Source: Microbacterium sp. (GTDB lineage Bacteria; Actinomycetota; Actinomycetes; Actinomycetales; Microbacteriaceae). Taken from it: DNA of 9,806 bases. The notes below the pieces were generated by a model that saw only the letters and a program-made list of their open reading frames with translations, was not told the DNA's origin and did not search any database. Where the stretch lies: contig JAITUD010000420.1 in the NCBI GenBank assembly GCA_031286555.1, positions 1 to 9,806 on the forward strand, read 5' to 3'. Each line of letters starts with the position of its first letter. Positions within the stretch are counted from its first letter, which is position 1. A program made the translations under genes and the position numbers. Shown piece by piece: positions 1-7,134 of the stretch.

Positions 1-524
1 ACCTTGGGGTTGAGGGCGATACCACGGGCGACACCGATACGCTGGCGCTGACCGCCGGAGAACTGGTGCGGGTAACGGTTGATGTGCTCGGGATTGAGCC
101 CGACCAGATCGAGCAACTCCTGGACCCGGGCGCGCCGCGAACCCTTGGGCACGGCGTCAGGGTGGATATCGAAGGGCTCACCGATGATGTCGCCCACGGT
201 CTTGCGCGGGTTCAGGGAGGTGTAGGGGTCCTGGAAGACGACCTGGATGTCCGCCGCCAGCGCCCGCCGCTCGCGCCCCTTCGCGTGGGTGATGTCGCGG
301 CCGTCGAACGTGATGCGCCCTCCGGCGACCGGCACGAGTCCGAGGATCGCCTTGCCCAGCGTCGATTTGCCCGAGCCCGACTCCCCCACCAGGCCGACGC
401 ACTCGCCCTGTCCGATGGAGAGCGACACCTCGTGCAGGACCCGGTTGGGCCTGCGCCTGGTGCCGTAGTCGACGACGACATCGGATGCTTCGAGCAACGG
501 CGTGCCCGTCGTGACGGCGCTCAT
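1..524 (-). CDS. ABC importer ATP-binding subunit, DppF/OppF-like (3' end cut by window edge)
   Basis: This is the second ATPase of a peptide-type ABC importer. It would pair at the inner face of the membrane with the ATPase half of the upstream fusion protein and power import. Reading leftwards from the ATG at 524-522, 174 codons are visible and the frame is still open at base 1. Visible motifs are Walker A GESGSGKS (residues 47-54), the Q-loop glutamine in VFQDPYTSLNP (Q98) and the ABC signature FSGGQRQR (155-162). Walker B, the D-loop and the H-loop lie beyond the window. The motif FQDPYTSLNPR is typical of DppF/OppF. The start overlaps the stop of the preceding gene as ATGA, which implies translational coupling. 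The ligand cannot be read from an ATPase. The family call is secure. Confidence 0.93.
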   Translation of the reverse strand, partial: MSAVTTGTPLLEASDVVVDYGTRRRPNRVLHEVSLSIGQGECVGLVGESGSGKSTLGKAILGLVPVAGGRITFDGRDITHAKGRERRALAADIQVVFQDPYTSLNPRKTVGDIIGEPFDIHPDAVPKGSRRARVQELLDLVGLNPEHINRYPHQFSGGQRQRIGVARGIALNPK

Positions 525-2344
525 GCGCGGACCCCTTCGTTTTCCTTCTCGGACGACGCCTGCGTCGCATCCAGTTCGGCGCGGCTCGCGGCGCCGTCGA
601 GCGACGCGGCGATGAGCTCGCGCGTGTAGTCGCTCTCCGGGCTGGAGAAGATGCCGGACACGTCGCCGATCTCCTCGATCGCTCCATTGCGCATGACCAC
701 GACCCGATCGCAGATGTCGGCGACGACGCCGAAGTTGTGCGTGACGATGACCAGGGCCATCCGGTACTCCTGCTGCAGCTCGCGCAGCAGCTCCAGCACC
801 TCCGCCTGGACGGTCACGTCGAGGGCGGTCGTCGGCTCGTCGGCGACGAGCACCTGCGGATGTCCCGCGATCGCGCCCGCGATGAGCACGCGCTGCGCCA
901 TTCCGCCGGACAGCTCGTGCGGGTAGGAGCGCATCACGCGCGCCGGGTCGACGATGCCGACGCGGTCGAGCATCTCGAGGGCGCGTGCCTTCGCGTCGGT
1001 CGAGCTCAGGCCGTGCACACTCTTCAGCGGCTCGCAGAGCTGGTGCCCGATCGTGAACGACGGGTCGAGGTTCGTCATCGGCTCCTGCGGCACATATCCG
1101 ATCGCGCGCCCCAGCAGCTTCGCGCGAGCGGCGCGCGGCAGCCTGGTCACGTCCTTGCCGCCGATCCAGATCGCGTCCGCCGTCGCGTAGCCGGCCTTCG
1201 GCAGCAGGTCGAGCATCGAGAACACCGTCTGGGACTTGCCCGAACCGGACTCGCCGACGATTCCGAGCACCTCTCCCGGTGCGACGTCGAGCGTGATCCC
1301 GTGCACGACCTCGACCGGGCCCTTCGCCGTCTCGTACTTCACCCGGAGGTTCTCGAGCCGAACGGCGGAGTCGGCGGCGCGGTGCGACACCGAGCCGGTG
1401 ATCGTCGACACCTCGTCGGCAGACCTGCCCGCCGCAGCCTTCGCGGCGATGCGGCGCCGCTGACGACTGGTCAGCATCGGTGTCTTCACGCTCATCACGT
1501 CGGCGAGGGTCGAACCGAGCACGGCCAGCGCGGCGACGGAGATGCCGAGCGCGAGCGACGGCCAGAGCAGCAGCAGCGGGTCGGTCCTCATGACGCGGAA
1601 GCCCTCGTTCATCGCGGCACCCCAGCCCGGGGTCGTTCCCCCGCCGATGCCGAGGAACTGCAGCCCCGCCTGCATGCCCATCGCCATGCCTGCGGTGAGC
1701 GCCGACTGGATGACGATCGGTGCGATGACCGGGCGGATGACGTGGCGGCTCATGATGCGCGCGTTCGAGAGACCGGAGACCCGCGCCGCGTCGACATAGG
1801 TCTCGTTGCGGACCGCGAGCACGGTCGAGCGGGTCAGGCGGAAGTAGCCCGGCGCCATGAACACACCGATGGTGACCATGAGGATGTCGAAGTTGTTGCC
1901 CGTGTTCGCACCGACGATGAGCAGGATGATCATGCCGGGCACCGACTGGATCGCGTCGGAGAGCCAGGTCGCGATGCGATCGAAGGTGCCGCCGAAGTAG
2001 CCGGCCGCCAGCCCGGACGGGACGCCGATGACGATCGAGGTGACGATCGCGACGACCGCGCCCCAGATCGTGATGCGGGCGCCGAAGATGAGCCTGCTGA
2101 GCACGTCGCGCCCGGTCGTGTCGCCGCCGAGCAGGTGCTCGGGGCTGGGCGGGGCACGGGTGATCGAGAGGTCGACGAAATTGGGGTCGTACGGGGCCAG
2201 CAGCGGCGCGAACACCGCGATTAGCACCAGTAGCAGCAGGATCGCGAGCGAGATCGATCCAGCGGGCCGCTTGAGCAGCCGGATGAACGTCGATTCGCGG
2301 CGGTGCTCGCGCGAATCGATGTTCTCGGTCAGAGGGGCAGTCAT
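521..2344 (-). CDS. Fused ABC importer permease and ATPase (DppC-DppD-like single chain)
   Basis: One 607-residue chain joins two subunits that are usually separate. The N-terminal half (about 1-290) is a DppC-like permease. It has a first membrane segment near 30-50, the family motif LGGDTTGRDVLSRL (72-85), further membrane segments, and an EAA coupling loop near 183-210 with DAARVSG in place of the usual EAARxxG. A linker of about 40 residues (290-330), rich in Arg, Ala and Ser, leads into a DppD-like ATPase. That half has Walker A GESGSGKS (364-371), Q-loop Q420, signature LSGGM (478-482), Walker B VLVADEP (498-504), D-loop ALD (507-509) and switch His536. All catalytic motifs are intact, so the ATPase half should be active. 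The gene overlaps its neighbours on both sides by ATGA. Permease/ATPase fusions of this kind are known in actinobacterial peptide/nickel-type importers. I see no sign that the fusion is a sequencing artefact. Confidence 0.93.
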   Translation of the reverse strand: MTAPLTENIDSREHRRESTFIRLLKRPAGSISLAILLLLVLIAVFAPLLAPYDPNFVDLSITRAPPSPEHLLGGDTTGRDVLSRLIFGARITIWGAVVAIVTSIVIGVPSGLAAGYFGGTFDRIATWLSDAIQSVPGMIILLIVGANTGNNFDILMVTIGVFMAPGYFRLTRSTVLAVRNETYVDAARVSGLSNARIMSRHVIRPVIAPIVIQSALTAGMAMGMQAGLQFLGIGGGTTPGWGAAMNEGFRVMRTDPLLLLWPSLALGISVAALAVLGSTLADVMSVKTPMLTSRQRRRIAAKAAAGRSADEVSTITGSVSHRAADSAVRLENLRVKYETAKGPVEVVHGITLDVAPGEVLGIVGESGSGKSQTVFSMLDLLPKAGYATADAIWIGGKDVTRLPRAARAKLLGRAIGYVPQEPMTNLDPSFTIGHQLCEPLKSVHGLSSTDAKARALEMLDRVGIVDPARVMRSYPHELSGGMAQRVLIAGAIAGHPQVLVADEPTTALDVTVQAEVLELLRELQQEYRMALVIVTHNFGVVADICDRVVVMRNGAIEEIGDVSGIFSSPESDYTRELIAASLDGAASRAELDATQASSEKENEGVRA

Positions 2345-3282
2345 TTCACACGCACCTTCGGGTTGATCCAGCCGAGCAGCACGTCGAGCAGGAGGTTGAT
2401 GACGACGACGAAGATCACGGTGATCACGGTGATGCCGAGCAGCATCGGGATGTCGCCGTTCTGCGAGGACGCCTGGGTGAGCGGCCCGATACCCGGCAGG
2501 GCGAAGATCTGCTCGACGATGATCGCGCCGGACAGCAGCCCGACGAACATCAGCGCCAGGATCGTGAGCGACGGCGGCGCGGAGTTGCGCAGCAGGTGCA
2601 CGACCAGTCGTGGCTGGGAGAGCCCGCGGCTGCGGAGCGTGCGCATGTAGTCCTGGCCGTCGGCCTGGATGATGGCGTTACGCAGCTGCTCCGCGATCAT
2701 GACCACCGCGCCGAGGGCGAGCGAGATCGCCGGAAGGGTGATCGAGAGGAGCCATCCGCTGACCGACTTGCCGGGCTGCACGTATCCGACCGCGGGGAAC
2801 CAGTGCAGCTGCACGGCGAAGGTCATGACGAGCACCAGCGCCACCCAGAAGCCCGGCAGGGCGAACAGGATGACGGAGGCCGCCTTGACCAGCCTGTCGA
2901 TCCAGGTGTTGGGGCGGAGCCCGGCAAGGACGCCGAGGATGCCGCCCAGGACGGCGGAGAGCAGGATCGAGAGGGTGACGACCGAGAGGGTCACCGGGAG
3001 CTTGGTGGCGATCTGCGCCCCGACGGGCTGGAAGTTCTTCCACGAGGTGCCGAGATCACCGTGCAGGAGGCCGCCCAGCCAGTCGAAGTACTGCACCATG
3101 ACGGGCTGGTCGGAGCCGATCTTCGCGGCGAGTGCTGCCTGGGCGTCGGGCGTCGCGGCGCTGCCGAGCAGGCCCAGTGTGGGATCGGGTATTGCGGCAT
3201 GAGCGAGGAAGAAGGTCGCCGTCGCCACCACGAACAGCAGGATCACGCCTGAGGCGAGCCGCTTGAGCGTGAAGATGAGCAT
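2341..3282 (-). CDS. ABC importer permease, DppB/OppB-like
   Basis: This membrane subunit forms half of the transport channel with the permease domain of the fusion protein. The 313-residue product has the usual DppB layout: a first membrane helix at about 7-30, a short periplasm-side domain with GDLGTSW (75-81), then about five more helices near 96-122, 134-158, 179-200, 237-260 and 280-303. The cytoplasmic coupling loop is at 210-240 (DYMRTLRSRGLS). The C-terminus ends in the family-typical LLDVLLGWINPKVR. I chose the ATG at 3282-3280 over an in-frame ATG 27 bases upstream, because AGGAG lies 5 nt before it and the downstream start gives the standard N-terminus MLIFTLKRL. Its stop overlaps the next start as ATGA. 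It is separated from the upstream solute-binding protein gene by 66 nt that contain a strong hairpin. Confidence 0.93.
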   Translation of the reverse strand: MLIFTLKRLASGVILLFVVATATFFLAHAAIPDPTLGLLGSAATPDAQAALAAKIGSDQPVMVQYFDWLGGLLHGDLGTSWKNFQPVGAQIATKLPVTLSVVTLSILLSAVLGGILGVLAGLRPNTWIDRLVKAASVILFALPGFWVALVLVMTFAVQLHWFPAVGYVQPGKSVSGWLLSITLPAISLALGAVVMIAEQLRNAIIQADGQDYMRTLRSRGLSQPRLVVHLLRNSAPPSLTILALMFVGLLSGAIIVEQIFALPGIGPLTQASSQNGDIPMLLGITVITVIFVVVINLLLDVLLGWINPKVRVK

Positions 3283-3287
3283 CGTTA

Positions 3288-3293
3288 CTCCTG
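3288..3293 (-). promoter_or_regulatory. Ribosome binding site deciding the permease start
   Basis: Read on the minus strand, CAGGAG lies 5 nt upstream of the ATG at 3282-3280. The in-frame ATG at 3309 has no comparable site and would sit inside the spacer just after the hairpin. This favours the shorter 313-residue product. Confidence 0.75.
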
Positions 3294-3314
3294 AATCGGG
3301 TAGAAGCACAGTGG

Positions 3315-3342
3315 CGGGCGGGGTCGTCGCCGACCCCGCCCG
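3315..3342 (-). promoter_or_regulatory. Intercistronic hairpin between solute-binding protein and permease genes
   Basis: A perfect 12-bp inverted repeat (arms 3315-3326 and 3331-3342, almost all G/C) encloses a 4-base loop. On the transcribed strand the loop reads GCGA, a GNRA tetraloop. It starts 6 nt after the solute-binding protein stop codon and ends 32 nt before the permease start. No U-tract follows, so it is not a classical intrinsic terminator. In transporter operons such structures commonly protect the upstream mRNA end or partly attenuate readthrough, giving more binding protein than membrane subunits. That role is inferred here; the hairpin itself is read directly. Confidence 0.7.
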
Positions 3343-3348
3343 GTCACG

Positions 3349-4884
3349 TCAGCCTGCGAGGGTGATCTGTCGCAGAGTCGGGAACATCATGCCGGTGACG
3401 GGGGTGACCGTGAAGTCCGACGTGGAGATGTAGGTGTTGGTCGACTGGCTCCACACCGAGAAGAAGGCCTGCTCGGTGACCAGCTTGTTCAGCTTCTCGA
3501 TCTCGGCGTTCTGCTCCTTGCCGGGCGCGGCCTTGGCCACGACATCCGCCTGTGCCTGGATCTCGGGGAAGGCCTCGATGCCCGGGGTGGGGTTGTACCA
3601 CTGGGCCTGCGTGATCTGGCGCTCGACGGTGGCCATCGGGTTGGAGTCCATCGCGATCACACCGACGAACATCGGGTACTCGGGAGCGACCGCCATGTAC
3701 TGCGTGAAGTCGGTCTCCTTCCAGGTGAGCTTGATCTTCAGCTCCTTGAAGGTCTGCTCGATGATCGCCTGCCAGGGCTGGAACGGCGGCGCCATGGGCA
3801 TCGTCACGGCGAAGCCGTCGGCGTAGCCGGCATCCGCGAGCAGCTTCTTCGCCTTGTCGAGGTCGTAGGCGTACATGTCGTTGATCGACTTCACGTAGCC
3901 GGTGGTGCCGACGGGGAACACCTGGTTCGTCGCCTCGCCGACGCCCTGGCCGATCGTCTTGACCATCTCGGGTCCGTTGAACGCGTAGTTCAGCGCCTGG
4001 CGCACACGCACGTCGCCGAGGGGCTTGCCCATCTCGGACTTGCCGACGCGGTCGCTGAACTGCAGACCGGCCCACATGGACAGGCCGCTGGCGACGTTCC
4101 ATCCCTGGTCGGGCGCCATGTCCATGCCGGCCTTGTCACCGTAGATGAAGTTGAACTGGCCGCTCTCCATGCCGTTGAGCATGGCCGTCCCGTCGCTGAG
4201 CGGCGAGATGGTCAGCGGGTCGAACGGGAACTTCTTGCTGTCCCAGTGGTCGGCGACCTTCTTGAACTGGTAGACGGCGCCCTTCACCGAGTCGGCGCTG
4301 AGCGTGTACGGACCGGAGCCGACCGGATCCTTGGCGAGGGTGCCCGCCTCGATCGCCTTGGGCGCCATCATGTAGCTGCGCCCGAGTGCCATGAAGTAGA
4401 GGATGGTGTCGTCGCGCTGCGTGAGGTGGATCTCGATGGTGTCGTCATCGACCGCCGTGAAGCTGTCCACCTTCTTGTAGGCCTCCTGAGAGCGCACGCC
4501 GGCCTTGAGGTACTCGAGGCTCTTGACCGCGGCATCCGCGTTGAACGCCTCGCCATCGGAGAACTTCGCGTCGGTGCGCAGATCCATTGTGATTGTGAGG
4601 AAGTCGTCGGAGGTCTTCCAGTCGGTAGCGAGCGCCGGCTGCGGCTCGCCCTTGCCGTCGATCGCGAGGAGCGGGTCGTAGACGGCTGACAGGTACGGAC
4701 CGTCGAACCCGATGTCTGCCAGGGCCGGATCCCAGCTGGTCACGTCGAGGAAGTTGCCGATGTTGAGCGGCTTCGCGGCCGCGCTGCCTTTGTCGTCGGG
4801 AGGGGTCTCGGACCCCGATGAGCACGCTGTGAGTGCGAGCGCCGAAACTGCGATCAGGGCGACCGCGGACAGTGCCTTCTTCAT
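3349..4884 (-). CDS. Extracellular solute-binding lipoprotein, family 5 (SBP_bac_5)
   Basis: This is the substrate-capturing protein of the importer, anchored to the outer face of the cytoplasmic membrane. The 511-residue product begins with a lipoprotein signal: lysines at 2-3, a hydrophobic stretch (4-18) and a lipobox LTAC with the lipidated cysteine at position 21. A Ser/Gly/Asp-rich linker follows. Family-5 landmarks are the N-terminal LNIGNFLDVTSWDPA (40-54), DPVGSGPYTL (186-195), GDVRVRQALNYAFN (290-303) and DLDKAKKLLADAGY (341-354). The region MDSNPMA (412-418) lies where OppA/DppA carry an acidic residue that binds the peptide amino group, so Asp413 may recognise an amine; that is inference. 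Length is normal for the family. It is the first gene of the minus-strand operon and diverges from an amine oxidase gene. The ligand may be a peptide, a nickel complex or an amine; the sequence alone does not decide. Confidence 0.92.
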   Translation of the reverse strand: MKKALSAVALIAVSALALTACSSGSETPPDDKGSAAAKPLNIGNFLDVTSWDPALADIGFDGPYLSAVYDPLLAIDGKGEPQPALATDWKTSDDFLTITMDLRTDAKFSDGEAFNADAAVKSLEYLKAGVRSQEAYKKVDSFTAVDDDTIEIHLTQRDDTILYFMALGRSYMMAPKAIEAGTLAKDPVGSGPYTLSADSVKGAVYQFKKVADHWDSKKFPFDPLTISPLSDGTAMLNGMESGQFNFIYGDKAGMDMAPDQGWNVASGLSMWAGLQFSDRVGKSEMGKPLGDVRVRQALNYAFNGPEMVKTIGQGVGEATNQVFPVGTTGYVKSINDMYAYDLDKAKKLLADAGYADGFAVTMPMAPPFQPWQAIIEQTFKELKIKLTWKETDFTQYMAVAPEYPMFVGVIAMDSNPMATVERQITQAQWYNPTPGIEAFPEIQAQADVVAKAAPGKEQNAEIEKLNKLVTEQAFFSVWSQSTNTYISTSDFTVTPVTGMMFPTLRQITLAG

Positions 4885-4974
4885 TTCTTCTTCTCTCGGG
4901 TTGCCGGTGCAAGGGGGCTCCGGTGGTGCTCGTCGAGGCCTCGAGAACGGGTCACTCCGGTGTGCCGTGCGGTT

Positions 4975-5002
4975 AGTCTACACACGTTGACAAGAAAGGC
5001 AA
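4975..5002 (-). promoter_or_regulatory. Candidate promoter of the importer operon
   Basis: On the minus strand TTGCCT (5002-4997) and TAGACT (4980-4975) are separated by 16 nt. Each matches 4 of 6 positions of the housekeeping sigma consensus. Both lie in the only AT-rich patch of the intergenic region. Transcription would start near 4968 and leave a leader of about 85 nt that includes the palindrome at 4933-4944. The assignment rests on pattern matching only. Confidence 0.35.
4987..4992 (+). promoter_or_regulatory. Perfect -35-like hexamer facing the amine oxidase gene
   Basis: TTGACA stands inside the AT-rich island and points towards the amine oxidase. No good -10 hexamer is found 16-18 nt downstream (around 5009-5016), as expected for a promoter that needs an activator such as an AraC-type protein. 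It lies within the spacer of the candidate minus-strand promoter, so the two would compete for polymerase. A -35 role is inferred. Confidence 0.35.
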
Positions 5003-5022
5003 TGCCCCGATTCGACACACGG

Positions 5023-5049
5023 GCCCCGCATCCTGCAGTGCCCCGCATC
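5023..5049. repeat. Direct repeat GCCCCGCATC upstream of the amine oxidase (candidate operator)
   Basis: Two exact 10-bp copies at 5023-5032 and 5040-5049 start 17 bp apart on the plus strand. A third copy with 8 of 10 matches starts at 5004, 19 bp before the first. Direct repeats spaced by about two helical turns are the usual form of AraC-family operators. The neighbouring regulator could bind here, but this is inferred from position and spacing. Confidence 0.4.
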
Positions 5050-5066
5050 ACCCGTGCGCTACGGGT
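5050..5066. promoter_or_regulatory. 17-bp inverted repeat, candidate operator
   Basis: ACCCGT and ACGGGT form perfect 6-bp arms around a 5-nt centre (GCGCT), ending 49 nt before the amine oxidase start. The shape fits a homodimeric repressor site or a small leader hairpin. It directly follows the GCCCCGCATC repeats. Confidence 0.35.
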
Positions 5067-5115
5067 CAAGCACCCCCTGTGCACCGCACGCACAATGGGA
5101 CGATAGGAGGACTCC

Positions 5116-7119
5116 ATGTCGCACACCCCCGCCCCGCATCTGCTCCCACTGATCGGCGGTTCCGCCGCGCCGGCTCAGCATCCGCTCGATCCGCTCACCG
5201 GGGCCGAGATCGACAGGGCTCGCGAGATTCTGGTCGACGCGGGGCTGCTCGGCGACAGCGTGCGCGTGCCGATGCTGCTGCCGGACGAACCCACCAAGAC
5301 AGAGCTCGCCGACTGGCAGCCCGGCACCGCGATCGATCGACGCATCGACGCGACGCTGATGGACACCGCCACCGGGAAGGTGATCGAGGCGATCGTGTCG
5401 GTCACCCACGGCGAAGTGGTCTCGCAGCGCGAGCACGACCCGGCGATCGCCCCTTACGGCCAGCCGCAGTACCTGTTCGAGGAGTACGACCGCGCCGCCG
5501 AGATCGTGAAGAGCTCGCCCGAGTGGCGTGCCGCGATGGTGCGGCGCGGACTCGAGGATCGCATCGACCTCGCGTTCTGCTCGCCGCTCGCCCCCGGATT
5601 CGTCGGCCGCGAGAACGAGGTGGGCCGCCGCGTCATCCGCTCACTGACCTTCCTGCGCGACAGCGAGGACGACATTCCCTGGGCGCATCCGGTCGAGGGG
5701 CTGATCGTGCACATCGACCTGATCACGAACGAGGTGCTCGGCGTCGAGGACGAGGGAGACGTGTCTGTCCCCGGCGGCAGCGGCAGGTACACCTCCGAAG
5801 CCGTGGGGCCGGCCCGCGAGTCCCTCAAGCCGATCGAGATCGTGCAGCCCGAGGGTCCGAGCTTCCATGTGGACGGCTCGCACGTGCAGTGGGAGAACTG
5901 GTCCCTGCGGATCGGCTTCAACGCCCGCGAGGGCCTTGTCCTGAACGACGTGCGCTTCGACGACCGGCCCGTGCTCGCGCGCGCGAGCGTGCCCGAGATG
6001 GTGGTGCCCTATGGCGACACCAGCCCGACGCGGTTCTGGATCAGCTACTTCGACGCCGGCGAGTACCTGCTCGGCAAGAATGCCAACGCGCTCGAGCTGG
6101 GCTGCGACTGCCTGGGCGTGATCAAGTACTTCGACGCCCACGTCGCCGACGACCGCGGGCATGCGGTTCGCGTGCCGAACGTGGTCTGCATGCACGAGGA
6201 GGACTACGGCGTCCTCTGGAAGCACACCGAGCAGGGTCCGGTGGGCGCTCAGGTGCGCCGCTCGCGCCGCCTGGTGGTGTCCTACTTCGCCACCGTCGGC
6301 AACTACGACTACGGCTTCTACTGGTACTTCTACCTCGACGGCTCGATCCAGATGGAGGCCAAGGCCACCGGCATCGTGTTCGTCGGGGCGGGCGAGCCCG
6401 GCTCGAAGAGCCCGCATGCGAACGAGATCGCCCCCGGGGTGTTCGCCCCCGTGCACCAGCACCTGTTCTGCGCCCGGCTGGACGTCGCGATCGACGGCGA
6501 GGACAACCGCCTGGTGGAGGTCGACGCGGTGCGCATCCCGATGGGCGAGCAGAACCCGTTCGGCAACGCGTTCACCTGGTCGCAGACCGCGCTCGCGACC
6601 GAGAAGCAGGCCCAGCGCGTGGCCGACACGTCTGTGGCGAGGACGTGGGAGGTGCAGTCGGCCTCGCGCACCAACATCACCGGCGCGCCGACCGCGTACC
6701 ACCTGTACCCGCAGCCGACCGCGCTGCTGATGGCCGACCCCGCCTCCTCGGTGGCCGCCCGCGCCGCATTCGCGACGAAGCACCTGTGGGCCACGGCGTA
6801 CGAGCCGGGTCAGCTCTGGCCCGGTGGCCGCTACCCGAACGCGCATCAGGGCGGCTCCGGCCTTCCCGAGTACTCCGCCGGCGATCGCCCGATCGACGGT
6901 GAGGACCTGGTGCTCTGGCACACCTTCGGCCTGACCCACATCCCTCGCACCGAGGACTGGCCGATCATGCCGGTCGACTACGCGGGCTTCTGGTTCAAGC
7001 CCTACGGCTTCCTCGACGTGAACCCGGCGATGGACGTGCCGGAGTCCTCGCAGGCGCACGCCGGCGCAGGCAGGGACGGATGCTGCGGAGGCGGCGACGC
7101 CTGCGCCTGCGCGCACTGA
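5116..7119 (+). CDS. tynA: Copper/topaquinone primary amine oxidase
   Basis: It oxidises a primary amine with oxygen and water to the aldehyde, ammonia and hydrogen peroxide. The topaquinone cofactor is made by self-processing of a tyrosine. In the 667-residue product the cofactor motif TVGNYDY places the precursor at Tyr397. Copper ligands are His447 and His449 (HQH) and His608 (GLTHIPRTEDW). The catalytic base is Asp313 and the gate residue Tyr311, in SYFDAGEYLLG. Spacings between base, cofactor and third ligand equal those I recall for Arthrobacter globiformis phenylethylamine oxidase. The N-terminus has no signal peptide, which suggests a cytoplasmic enzyme as in Arthrobacter. AGGAGG lies 5 nt before the ATG. 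The C-terminus ends in an odd Cys/Gly-rich tail, CCGGGDACACAH. The substrate (phenylethylamine, tyramine, histamine or another) cannot be fixed from sequence. The symbol is by analogy to E. coli. Confidence 0.96.
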   Translation: MSHTPAPHLLPLIGGSAAPAQHPLDPLTGAEIDRAREILVDAGLLGDSVRVPMLLPDEPTKTELADWQPGTAIDRRIDATLMDTATGKVIEAIVSVTHGEVVSQREHDPAIAPYGQPQYLFEEYDRAAEIVKSSPEWRAAMVRRGLEDRIDLAFCSPLAPGFVGRENEVGRRVIRSLTFLRDSEDDIPWAHPVEGLIVHIDLITNEVLGVEDEGDVSVPGGSGRYTSEAVGPARESLKPIEIVQPEGPSFHVDGSHVQWENWSLRIGFNAREGLVLNDVRFDDRPVLARASVPEMVVPYGDTSPTRFWISYFDAGEYLLGKNANALELGCDCLGVIKYFDAHVADDRGHAVRVPNVVCMHEEDYGVLWKHTEQGPVGAQVRRSRRLVVSYFATVGNYDYGFYWYFYLDGSIQMEAKATGIVFVGAGEPGSKSPHANEIAPGVFAPVHQHLFCARLDVAIDGEDNRLVEVDAVRIPMGEQNPFGNAFTWSQTALATEKQAQRVADTSVARTWEVQSASRTNITGAPTAYHLYPQPTALLMADPASSVAARAAFATKHLWATAYEPGQLWPGGRYPNAHQGGSGLPEYSAGDRPIDGEDLVLWHTFGLTHIPRTEDWPIMPVDYAGFWFKPYGFLDVNPAMDVPESSQAHAGAGRDGCCGGGDACACAH

Positions 7120-7134
7120 CACCCTGGCCCCGAC

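Larger units (their letters stand above)
4885..5115. promoter_or_regulatory. Divergent control region between importer operon and amine oxidase
   Basis: This 231-bp stretch has no gene and separates two divergent start codons. From left to right it holds the leader of the solute-binding protein with the 12-bp palindrome TCGAGGCCTCGA (4933-4944), an AT-rich island (about 4970-5003) with promoter-like elements on both strands, three GCCCCG-type repeats (from 5004, 5023 and 5040), a 17-bp inverted repeat (5050-5066), and a strong ribosome binding site AGGAGG (5105-5110) 5 nt before the amine oxidase ATG. ACGGGTCA occurs twice on the plus strand (4947-4954 and 5061-5068). The layout suggests joint control of transport and oxidation. 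Confidence 0.6.

Noticed and set aside
737..2224. A 495-codon plus-strand frame opposite the permease-ATPase fusion.
   Set aside because: It mirrors a gene with intact ABC motifs, and its product is an Arg/Asp/His-rich low-complexity string without domains.
3283..3309. Upstream ATG at 3309 as the permease start.
   Set aside because: No ribosome site before it, while AGGAG lies correctly before the ATG at 3282; the added nine residues are unlike the family N-terminus.
3316..3341. Hairpin after the solute-binding protein read as an intrinsic terminator.
   Set aside because: No U-tract follows and the permease genes lie just downstream on the same strand, so full termination would silence the importer. 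It is kept as an intercistronic hairpin.
5079..6902. A 607-codon plus-strand frame overlapping the amine oxidase in another phase.
   Set aside because: Arg-rich shadow frame; the frame from 5116 carries all catalytic residues of the oxidase.
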